Origin: Kmv34 sp964524965
Lineage (GTDB): Bacteria > Aerophobota > Aerophobia > Aerophobales > B3-G15
Assembly (NCBI GenBank): GCA_964524965.1
Contig: CAZGDY010000106.1
Location: 1 to 5,610, forward strand
Direction of reading: 5' to 3'
DNA length: 5,610 bases
Under the pieces are notes generated by a model. The model was not told the DNA's origin, searched no databases, and was given only the letters and a program-made list of their open reading frames with translations. Made by a program: the position numbers and the translations under genes. Shown here one piece after another: positions 1 through 5,516 of this stretch (position 1 is its first letter; every line of letters starts with the position of its first letter).

Positions 1-1
1 C

Positions 2-604
2 ATCTGGGGGAAAGCAGATAAAAACCCGGTAAGCGAAGTGAGTATGTTTGAGGAAAATAACAAAAGAGTAAGGTATCTTGAAAAAAATGAAATCAAGAAG
101 ATATTGGAAGTTTGTACGGAGCATCTGAGGCCAATACTGATTACTGCTCTTAACACCGGGATGCGAAAAGGAGAAATATTAAATTTGAGGTGGGAGGATA
201 TTGACTTGAACAGGGGGATTATATATATTAGGGAAGCAAAAGGGGGAGGGAGACAACAAGTTCTCGTAAATCAAATACTTCACGCAACTTTGATGAGTTT
301 AAAGCAGAAACTGAAGTCGCCCTTTGTGTTCTGTGACAAAAAAGGAAAGCCCTATAAAAATGTCCGGAGAAGTTTTGAAACAGCCTTAAAGCGATCCGGA
401 ATTAAAAACTTCAGATTTCATGATCTCAGGCACACCTTCGCATCCCACTTGGTGATGGCACGAGTGGACTTAAAAACGGTGCAGGAGCTAATGAGACACA
501 AGTCTATTGATATGACCTTGAGGTATACTCATCTTTCACCAGATCACAAGAAGCGAGCGATCGGTCTTTTGTGGAATGGACACCATTTGGACACCAGAGG
601 GTAA
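2..604 (+). CDS. Tyrosine recombinase / phage-type integrase, 5' end cut off by the window edge
   Basis: This is the catalytic domain of a site-specific recombinase that cuts and rejoins DNA through a tyrosine. A GTG at 38 could open a 188-aa protein, but the frame is open back to base 2 and reads a typical linker (WGKADKNPV), so the gene very probably starts outside the window and lacks its N-terminal SAM-like core-binding domain here. Numbered from the GTG, the catalytic set is complete: Arg43 (NTGMRKGEI), Lys68 in the beta-hairpin (EAKGGG), His128-x-x-Arg131 (FHDLRHTFASH), His154 (LMRHKS) and nucleophile Tyr163 (LRYTHLS). The C-terminus (HHLDTRG) is intact, so there is no sign of decay in the visible part. 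It reads toward tRNA-Arg, whose 5' end is 57 nt beyond the stop. The short form and wording resemble integrases of mobile elements and stand-alone copies in uncultured bacteria rather than housekeeping XerC/XerD, but that distinction is inference. Confidence 0.93.
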   Translation: MWGKADKNPVSEVSMFEENNKRVRYLEKNEIKKILEVCTEHLRPILITALNTGMRKGEILNLRWEDIDLNRGIIYIREAKGGGRQQVLVNQILHATLMSLKQKLKSPFVFCDKKGKPYKNVRRSFETALKRSGIKNFRFHDLRHTFASHLVMARVDLKTVQELMRHKSIDMTLRYTHLSPDHKKRAIGLLWNGHHLDTRG

Positions 605-661
605 AAAGTCTTAAAAATAAATATATTTGAAAGACCGTAATCGCTATCCTACAAAACCTAT

Positions 662-735
662 GCGCCTGTAGCTCAGAAGGACAGAGCAGCGGCCTCCTAA
701 GCCGCGGGTCGCAGGTTCGAATCCTGTCAGGCGCA
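662..735 (+). tRNA. tRNA-Arg (anticodon CCU, reads AGG)
   Basis: A full cloverleaf folds by hand. The acceptor stem GCGCCTG/CAGGCGC is 7 of 7 paired. The D stem is GCTC (671-674) with GAGC (684-687). The anticodon stem GCGGC (689-693) pairs with GCCGC (701-705) around the loop CTCCTAA, giving anticodon CCT at 696-698. The variable loop is 5 nt. The T stem GCAGG/CCTGT (one G-T pair) encloses TTCGAAT, and the discriminator is A735. The next bases are TTA, so the 3' CCA is not encoded and must be added by a CCA-type enzyme; a candidate for that activity is the neighbouring convergent gene. No convincing own promoter is visible, so it may be read through from the recombinase. tRNA-Arg(CCU) genes are known integration sites (argW in E. 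coli). Confidence 0.97.
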
Positions 736-741
736 TTACAT

Positions 742-2439
742 TTATTCTTTATTAAGTAGTTGGCGAGCCAATTGAAGCGCTTCCTCTTTTTTTCTTACCT
801 CACCGTTAATTTGACCCTGATGAATTTTACTAAGGACTGCTTTTAACCGAGGGCCTGCTTTTATGTCCAATATTTCAATTAGTTCATTCCCTGAGATAAG
901 CTTAGGGGGTTCTAAAATTAAAGAGTATTTTTCGAAGAAAATTGAAAGAATCTCCTGACATAAATTTAAATAATCAGTATCTTTTTTCTTAACAGCAGCT
1001 ATTGCCAGGAAGATTTCTGGTGTTTCCTCGCCGCTTTTTAGAAAGAATGAACTTATCTCGGAGGGATTTGATGAGATTTCCTTTAACTTTTCCCCTAAAG
1101 GAATTAATCTTATTACTTTTTGAATAATTTTTTTCTCTTTTCTACTTAAAGGCAAGGCTTTAGCTACATTTTCTTCTATTTGGTTGTCTGAAAAAGAACC
1201 GGTAACTAAACTGACCAATTTGAGTAATTGCAACCGATTAATATTTCCCGTCTTTTTTCTTAGATGTTCTGTAAGCTTGGGTTTGTGAGAGGGAAGAAAA
1301 TTTGTTTGGGAACTTAAAATTGTTTCCAGGTAACAAAGATTATCGGGATAAAGAGGAAGGTTAAATACTCTTCTCAATAGTTCTTTAGCAGCAGAGTGAC
1401 TTAAGTGGTTCTCGGCGTGAGAGCTTCTCATAATTAAAAAAATTTCTTCTCTTATTCTCTCTTTAGCTATCTTGTCAATAAGATAGCATTTTTTATGGAT
1501 CATTCCAAGAAGATGTTTATTTATTTCAAAACCAAGTTGTGATTTAAGACGAAAAGCTCTTAAGGCTCTAAGCGGGTCATTATCCAGAGCCTTGTCACCA
1601 ATCAGGATTATTTGGCCATTAGAAAGGTCTCTTAACCCGTTTTTTGTATCTACCAAATGAATATTTGGAGTTTCCAGATAATCTAAATCAAGAGCTAATG
1701 CATCTATAGTAAAATCTCTTTCTAATAAATTGCTCTCAAGGGAGGATTTTTGCAAGGTGAAATCCATTTGATATCCTTCAGGAAGAATAACCCTTCTCAA
1801 GTTATCATCCAAAACGATGGGAGATTTTTGATAATAGCGGGCAAATTTTTCTACTATTTCAAATTTCGAACTATCCAAGATAATGTCAAAATCTTTAGCG
1901 TTTTTACCCAATAAATTATCTCTGATAAATCCTCCCACCAAATATGCTTTTTCCCCATTTTTTAAGCTAACAAAGGACTTAAGGAAGGGATTTTGAAGTT
2001 GTTGTTTTAGATGACTCCACTTTAGAGATTTTTCTGCGGCTCTTTCTTTACGGATTTTATCTAAGATTCCGTTTATAAATTTTCCGGAGTCTTCTGTCCC
2101 GTAACGCTTGGCTATTTCTACTGCCTCATTTATGCTTACCACCGGTGGTACTTTCTTGACAAGAAGAAGTTCGTAGATGCTGAATCGGAGAATATTACGG
2201 TCTACGACAGTCATTCGATTCAGAGTCCAGTTTTTTGCATACCGTTTAATTAAATTATCAATCCAGGGCAGGAACTGTTCTGTCCCTTTAACTAATTTAT
2301 TAGAAAAGAAAGTAATATGAGGTTTAAAATGGTACCGGGAAAGAATTATTTTTAAGGCAGTTGTTGGGGTAATTTTTCTAATATCAGCCTGATAAAGTGC
2401 TTGCAGAGTAAGCTCTCTTGCCTTGCGTCTATTTTTCAT
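742..2439 (-). CDS. NusB fused to class II tRNA nucleotidyltransferase / poly(A) polymerase-type protein
   Basis: A single 565-aa frame carries two normally separate proteins. Residues 1-133 are a complete NusB (usual length about 140): basic start RRKARELTLQALYQ, then VVDRNILRFSIYELL, SINEAVEIAKRYG and GKFINGILDKIRK. NusB binds boxA RNA together with ribosomal protein S10 in rRNA antitermination. After a short linker, residues about 145-565 form a class II nucleotidyltransferase: GGFIRDNLLG (169-178), catalytic Asp183 and Asp185 (DFDI), RDFT (241-244), NDPLRALRAFR (287-297) matching the EDxxR base-selecting motif with its Asp and Arg kept but Glu replaced by Asn287, ERIREE (327-332), and the C-terminal GP...GQINGEVRKKEEAL segment (529-554). 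No HD dyad is seen in the body region where some relatives carry an HD domain. Whether it adds CCA, CC, A or poly(A) cannot be read from sequence. The start is supported by AAGG 7 nt upstream and by NusB starting at once. Confidence 0.93.
   Translation of the reverse strand: MKNRRKARELTLQALYQADIRKITPTTALKIILSRYHFKPHITFFSNKLVKGTEQFLPWIDNLIKRYAKNWTLNRMTVVDRNILRFSIYELLLVKKVPPVVSINEAVEIAKRYGTEDSGKFINGILDKIRKERAAEKSLKWSHLKQQLQNPFLKSFVSLKNGEKAYLVGGFIRDNLLGKNAKDFDIILDSSKFEIVEKFARYYQKSPIVLDDNLRRVILPEGYQMDFTLQKSSLESNLLERDFTIDALALDLDYLETPNIHLVDTKNGLRDLSNGQIILIGDKALDNDPLRALRAFRLKSQLGFEINKHLLGMIHKKCYLIDKIAKERIREEIFLIMRSSHAENHLSHSAAKELLRRVFNLPLYPDNLCYLETILSSQTNFLPSHKPKLTEHLRKKTGNINRLQLLKLVSLVTGSFSDNQIEENVAKALPLSRKEKKIIQKVIRLIPLGEKLKEISSNPSEISSFFLKSGEETPEIFLAIAAVKKKDTDYLNLCQEILSIFFEKYSLILEPPKLISGNELIEILDIKAGPRLKAVLSKIHQGQINGEVRKKEEALQLARQLLNKE
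1466..1494 (+). terminator. Terminator-like hairpin, + strand, inside (antisense to) the fusion gene
   Basis: A perfect 8-bp stem GCTATCTT / AAGATAGC with the loop GTCAAT is followed by A and six T (1489-1494). Polarity fits intrinsic termination only on the + strand, opposite to the gene it lies in. It could stop antisense transcription coming from the recombinase and tRNA side. The stem is AT-rich, and the bases also encode CYLIDKIAKE, so chance is a real alternative. Confidence 0.3.
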
Positions 2440-2492
2440 TACCCAACCTTATTTGATATCAGATCTAACAACCTTTTACGAGAAACCTCTTT

Positions 2493-2504
2493 TTTGAAAG
2501 AGTA
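2493..2504 (-). promoter_or_regulatory. boxA-like sequence in the leader of the NusB fusion gene
   Basis: On the - strand the bases read TACTCTTTCAAA, matching 9 of 12 positions of the rrn boxA consensus TGCTCTTTAACA, the RNA site bound by NusB-S10. It sits about 17 nt after the predicted transcription start. CTCTTT also pairs perfectly with AAAGAG just downstream (2487-2502, 4-nt loop), which could hide the site. The leader is AT-rich, so a chance match is possible. Confidence 0.28.
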
Positions 2505-2527
2505 AGATATTAATTAATATAGAAAAT

Positions 2528-2555
2528 AGAATAATTTAATTGTGAATTTTGTCAA
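2528..2555 (-). promoter_or_regulatory. Sigma70-type promoter for the NusB fusion gene
   Basis: On the - strand a perfect -35 box TTGACA (2555-2550) is followed by a 16-nt AT-rich spacer and TATTCT (2533-2528, 4 of 6 to TATAAT). Transcription would start near 2521, giving a leader of about 80 nt before the ATG at 2439. A 14-nt perfect palindrome (ATATTAATTAATAT, 2507-2520) lies right at the start site and could be an operator, or just AT-rich sequence. Confidence 0.6.
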
Positions 2556-2562
2556 GGAAATA

Positions 2563-2585
2563 AGGTTAATAGTGGGGATTAACCT
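2563..2585. repeat. 8-7-8 inverted repeat upstream of the NusB promoter
   Basis: AGGTTAAT and ATTAACCT are perfect inverted half sites around a 7-nt spacer. The repeat ends 7 nt from the -35 box of the leftward promoter, a position typical of an activator or repressor site. It has no T-run and is not a terminator. No regulator can be named. Confidence 0.45.
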
Positions 2586-2810
2586 CTACGATAGGCAAGT
2601 GCCTCATTGGGAAAAAGAATTTTTGAATCCGCTATTTATTTTATTGTCAAAAATAGTTATCAAACTATTTCTGGGAAAGCTCCCATGTTTTACTAGACAT
2701 CTTTTCCATTTGTAAACTCATAACTAAGTGGTGGTTTGACACACTGAGGTAAAAATGGAACACTAACAAACTTGGTCTGGCAACTTGAGAGTAACTCTTG
2801 TGACAATGCA

Positions 2811-2825
2811 GCCATCTGCGATGGC
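2811..2825 (+). promoter_or_regulatory. Hairpin just upstream of the ribosome binding site of the PLP enzyme gene
   Basis: GCCATC, loop TGC, GATGGC form a perfect 6-bp stem that ends 7 nt before the GGAGG. In the mRNA it would stand directly beside the ribosome binding site, where it could affect initiation. It does not itself cover the GGAGG. A weaker stem (AGAG/CTCT near 2787-2798) precedes it. Confidence 0.35.
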
Positions 2826-2832
2826 CTTAAAT

Positions 2833-2837
2833 GGAGG
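2833..2837 (+). promoter_or_regulatory. Shine-Dalgarno GGAGG that decides the start of the PLP enzyme gene
   Basis: GGAGG is followed by 5 nt (ACAAA) and ATG at 2843. An earlier in-frame ATG at 2831 overlaps this site and has no ribosome binding site of its own, so translation most likely starts at 2843, four codons later. Confidence 0.75.
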
Positions 2838-2842
2838 ACAAA

Positions 2843-3952
2843 ATGGACAAATCAATGGTTGGTTCAGAAAAGTACACAATCAATACTCCGGCGTTGCTTA
2901 TCGACCTAGACAAGATGAAATTCAACATTACCAGAATGGCACATTTTTTCAAGGATAAAGAGGCTAATCTAAGACCTCATATGAAGACTCATAAAACGCC
3001 AGTGATTGCACACAAGCAAATAAAAGATGGGGCCATTGGAATAACTTGCCAAAAATTGAGTGAGGCCGAAGTTATGATTGAAGCGGGTATCAATGATATC
3101 TTGATTGCCAATGAGGTTGTCGGTATCCAAAAAATTAAACGGTTGGTAAATCTTGCTAAATACACCAGAATCAAGGTAGCCGTGGATAATACCAGAAATG
3201 TTGCGGACATTTCGGAAGCAGCCAAGGAGAAAGGAGTAAAAGTGGGTGTGTTAGTTGAGGTCGATATTGGCATGAACAGATGCGGTGTTTCTCCAGGAGA
3301 ACCGGCGCTAAGACTTGCCCAGGAAGTGGTAAAAAGCGAGGGTCTGGAATTTTTTGGACTCATGGGATATGAGGGGCATTGTGTTTTTATTAAAGATTAC
3401 CAGGAACGAAAAAAGAAAGCAAATCAAGCATTAGCTCTGCTCATTATGACTAAAAAACTCCTCGAAGAAAAGGGACTGGAGTGCAGAATCGTCAGTGCTG
3501 GGGGAACAGGTACTTACGATATAGCCGGGTCCTATCCCGGTGTAACCGAAGTACAGGCGGGAAGTTATGCAACAATGGATGCAAAATATAGTGCTATTGA
3601 AGGAGTAGGAGGAGAATTTAAACAGACACTGACTATTTTAACCAGTGTAATCAGCAGACCCACTGACGATAGAGCTATACTTGATGTTGGCATGAAAGCA
3701 ATAAGTATCGATATGGGATTTCCCGAGATATTGTATCCCAAAGGTTTAAAAGTCAGTCGTTTGTCTGAAGAACACACCTTTCTTATCGATTTACACAGTG
3801 ATGCAAAAAGGCGGCTTCCTATTGGTACAAAGATTGAAATGATTCCCGCCCATGGATGTACCACGATAAACCTGCATGATTTTCTTTTTGGGATCAGAGA
3901 CGAGATAGTTGAATCCATATGGCGCATTGAAGCAAGGGGAAAATTCGAATAA
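2843..3952 (+). CDS. Fold-type III PLP enzyme, D-serine dehydratase / D-threonine aldolase (DSD1-like) family
   Basis: A 369-aa cytosolic enzyme of the alanine-racemase-fold PLP group, full length for the family. Numbered from the 2843 start, the N-terminal barrel carries the PLP lysine in RPHMKTHKT (Lys48), then EVDIGMNRCGV (139-149), GYEGH (175-179) and the phosphate-binding region SAGGTGTYD (218-226) with EVQAGSYATMD (236-246). The C-terminal beta domain has PAHGCTTINLHD (335-346), in which His337 and Cys339 match the His-x-Cys zinc pair of eukaryotic-type D-serine dehydratase; metal-dependent D-threonine aldolases have His-x-Asp there. Family reactions are D-serine to pyruvate plus ammonia, or cleavage of D-threonine to glycine and acetaldehyde. 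The ligand pair leans to the dehydratase type, but many family members have other or unknown D-amino acid substrates, so specificity is left open. It is transcribed alone to the right and converges with the radical SAM gene. Confidence 0.9.
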   Translation: MDKSMVGSEKYTINTPALLIDLDKMKFNITRMAHFFKDKEANLRPHMKTHKTPVIAHKQIKDGAIGITCQKLSEAEVMIEAGINDILIANEVVGIQKIKRLVNLAKYTRIKVAVDNTRNVADISEAAKEKGVKVGVLVEVDIGMNRCGVSPGEPALRLAQEVVKSEGLEFFGLMGYEGHCVFIKDYQERKKKANQALALLIMTKKLLEEKGLECRIVSAGGTGTYDIAGSYPGVTEVQAGSYATMDAKYSAIEGVGGEFKQTLTILTSVISRPTDDRAILDVGMKAISIDMGFPEILYPKGLKVSRLSEEHTFLIDLHSDAKRRLPIGTKIEMIPAHGCTTINLHDFLFGIRDEIVESIWRIEARGKFE

Positions 3953-3973
3953 TACAAAATGGACTCATAATAT

Positions 3974-4075
3974 TTATGCTATGTCCAGCGTGTAACAGCT
4001 CTTGATTTTTTTATAACCGGATTCTTTCAGGGTTTTGTACAATTCACTTATTTTGCGAAGTGGTTGCGGGTCAGT
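3974..4075 (-). pseudogene. Out-of-frame C-terminal tail of the radical SAM gene (+1 frame)
   Basis: Immediately past the TGA at 4071-4073, the +1 frame on the - strand reads an orderly hydrophilic protein segment of about 32 codons beginning TDPQPLRKIS, continuing LYKTLKESGYKKIK and ending SCYTLDIA before TAA at 3974-3976. The upstream frame breaks at a run of seven A (4075-4081). Removing one A joins ELPEVGQK directly to TDPQPLRKIS without a stop. This looks like the true C-terminus of the radical SAM protein, displaced by an indel or a sequencing error. With it the gene would end 21 nt from the convergent PLP enzyme gene instead of 118 nt. No homologue could be aligned here; the case rests on reading-frame quality. 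Confidence 0.6.
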
Positions 4076-5513
4076 TTTTTTGTCCAACTTCCGGGAGTTC
4101 CCTCCGAAAAATACGATATCCCATGTTAGAAAGCCAGTAGACTAAAAATCTTGACCAATTATTTATAAAAGGGGATCTCCTTAAAATAGATGACCAGGAG
4201 TAAAATTCTTGCCAGACCCATTCTTTTCCTCTAACCAACTCTTCGGCAGACATTCCCAGAGGTTTAAAGACAGCGGTTCTAAAATCGTATTTTGACCAGT
4301 CCTTTTCTATTATTCTTCCCTCTTCATTGAGTTTTGTCATGAGCGGGGTACCTGGCAGGGGAGTGAGCACGGCAAATTGAGCTATATCTAACTTTATGCG
4401 CTTGATAAACTCTACTGTGCGTCTAAAAATAGTTTTGTCTTCACTGTCAAAACCAAAGACAAAGGCTCCCAGGATAGTAATGCCATAGTTATGGAGAAGT
4501 TTGACAGCCTGTGCATATACCTCAGGTTTATTAATCTTTTTACCCACTTCATTGAGAGAAGATGGATTGATACTTTCAAATCCAACAAACAAAAATCGAC
4601 ACCCACTCTTGGCTGCAAGTTTCAGTAAAGCTTCGTTCTCTGGCGCGGCTACATTGATACTTGCCTGACTGCCCCATAAAATCTTTAACGGTATAAGAGC
4701 TTCAAATAGTTCTTTGGCGTACTTTTTTTGACCAAAGATGTTATCATCGAGAAAGGCAAAGCGATGGGCGTCGGCTTTATCCCAGAGTTTAGCCACAACT
4801 TTCCGCCATAAACGAATTTTATCAGTTTGGATCACGGTTTCAATTTCTTTTATCACTTCCTTGACGGGTCGAAACCGATATTTCCTACCAAAAAATGTAC
4901 TCACTGCACAAAAGGAACAGTTAAATGGGCATCCCCTGGAAACGTGGAGTGTATTAAAACCAAGATAATTTTGTCGTTTAAGGAGATTTCTGCGAGGGAT
5001 AGGCAAACCGGACAGATCTGGGAATTCTTTGTTCTTATATATTTTCTGGAGTTTACCTGTTTCGCAGTCCTTCAGAAATTGAGACCAAACCCCTTCTGCC
5101 TCGCCAACTATAACAACGTCGGAGTGTTCAAGCGCCTCCTCTGGTAGAGCACTAACATGCATACCTCCCATGATAACGATTTTGCCCGTTCTTCTGAACC
5201 GATCGGCAAGCTCATAAGCTCGCGGAGCTTGAGCTGTCATTACAGTTAAACCAATAATGTCTGCTTCTTCTATTTCCTTGAGCTTACAATCGATACTCGC
5301 AACATTCTCATCAATTATTGTGTAATCATATTCGGGAGCCAGGCCAGCTAATAATGTCAGATTTAATGGCGGAAATCTGAAAAATTTTGACATAAAACCG
5401 GGCCTGGTAGCAGTTGGAGAAATTAAAACAATCTTACGTATTTTTCTCATTTTTCTGGGGGAAGTCTTCAAACCAGAAACTGATTCTTTTGCATTTTTTT
5501 TATTGCAAACCAT
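4071..5513 (-). CDS. B12-binding-domain radical SAM protein, probably frameshifted near its 3' end
   Basis: 480 aa as read. After a basic start, residues 27-150 form a cobalamin-binding Rossmann-type domain (KIVLISPTATRPG; PPLNLTLLAGLAP; IIGLTVMTAQAPRAYELA; IMGGMHVSALPEEAL; VVIVGEAEGVW) that lacks a classical DxHxxG motif. Residues 185-395 form the radical SAM barrel with the 4Fe-4S ligands Cys195, Cys199 and Cys202 (GCPFNCSFC), FLDDNIF (254-260), VGFESI (310-315), GAFVFGFD (349-356) and LTPLPGTPL (383-391). The tail (about 395-480) is rich in Trp and Tyr and resembles the C-terminal domain (DUF4070) of this group. Relatives include B12-dependent methylases and cyclases (BchE- and HpnJ-like), but the substrate here is unknown. 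ATG 5513 lacks a Shine-Dalgarno and lies 3 nt after the stop of the preceding reading frame, suggesting coupling. ATG 5450 (MRKIRKIVL) is an alternative start that removes the odd 21-residue leader. See the out-of-frame tail at 3974-4075. Confidence 0.9.
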   Translation of the reverse strand: MVCNKKNAKESVSGLKTSPRKMRKIRKIVLISPTATRPGFMSKFFRFPPLNLTLLAGLAPEYDYTIIDENVASIDCKLKEIEEADIIGLTVMTAQAPRAYELADRFRRTGKIVIMGGMHVSALPEEALEHSDVVIVGEAEGVWSQFLKDCETGKLQKIYKNKEFPDLSGLPIPRRNLLKRQNYLGFNTLHVSRGCPFNCSFCAVSTFFGRKYRFRPVKEVIKEIETVIQTDKIRLWRKVVAKLWDKADAHRFAFLDDNIFGQKKYAKELFEALIPLKILWGSQASINVAAPENEALLKLAAKSGCRFLFVGFESINPSSLNEVGKKINKPEVYAQAVKLLHNYGITILGAFVFGFDSEDKTIFRRTVEFIKRIKLDIAQFAVLTPLPGTPLMTKLNEEGRIIEKDWSKYDFRTAVFKPLGMSAEELVRGKEWVWQEFYSWSSILRRSPFINNWSRFLVYWLSNMGYRIFRRELPEVGQKN

Positions 5514-5516
5514 TTT

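Larger units (their letters stand above)
2440..2842. other. Divergent intergenic region, 403 nt, rich in short inverted repeats
   Basis: No convincing protein or known RNA is visible here. Besides the leftward promoter and the 8-7-8 repeat, it holds perfect short inverted repeats: AGGCA/TGCCT (2593-2604), AAATAGTT/AACTATTT with a 4-nt loop (2651-2670), TGGGA/TCCCA with loop AAGC (2672-2685) and GCCATC/GATGGC with a 3-nt loop (2811-2825). The region between must carry the rightward promoter for the PLP enzyme gene, but no good -35/-10 pair was found. The best is TTGTCA (2644-2649) with TATTTC 16 nt on, which is weak. A - strand frame stays open for about 53 codons (2665-2825) but shows no recognisable protein. 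Confidence 0.5.

Noticed and set aside
627..650. TTGAAA ... TATCCT as a promoter for the tRNA
   Set aside because: The spacer is only 12 nt, too short for a sigma70 promoter.
2746..2766. Three-codon leader ORF ATG GAA CAC TAA with a GAGGT ahead of it
   Set aside because: Too short to distinguish from chance, and no transcription start is established upstream.
2736..2769. TTGACA at 2736-2741 as -35 box for the PLP gene
   Set aside because: No acceptable -10 hexamer lies 16-18 nt downstream; the nearest AT-rich candidate (TAACAA) is 22 nt away.
2665..2825. About 53-codon open frame on the - strand in the intergenic region
   Set aside because: No ribosome binding site at its ATGs, no recognisable motif, and it overlaps inverted repeats; likely non-coding.
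2440..2830. CRISPR array or tandem repeat
   Set aside because: The repeats are isolated inverted pairs of different sequence; there is no regular direct repeat-spacer pattern.
2730..2830. Insertion sequence terminus (impression from the TTGACACACTGAGGTAAAAA region)
   Set aside because: No matching inverted end, target duplication or transposase was found in the window; it remains only an impression.
2989..3957. Two long - strand open frames (2989-3363, 3565-3957) opposite the PLP enzyme
   Set aside because: They are antisense shadows of a gene with clear family motifs and show no domain of their own.
3961..4012. Terminator between the convergent genes (GGAC...GTCC, or T7 at 4006-4012)
   Set aside because: Stems are short or poorly paired, and most of this stretch is better explained as the shifted coding tail of the radical SAM gene.
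4070..4085. Programmed -1 frameshift: A AAA AAC slippery heptamer right before the UGA of the radical SAM gene
   Set aside because: The heptamer is in the right phase, but the -1 frame gives only LTRNHFAK before a stop. The protein-like extension is in the +1 frame, which this signal does not reach.
4412..5147. Open frames at 4412-4618 (-), 4738-4968 (+) and 4827-5147 (+)
   Set aside because: They overlap the radical SAM gene in other frames and have no recognisable content.
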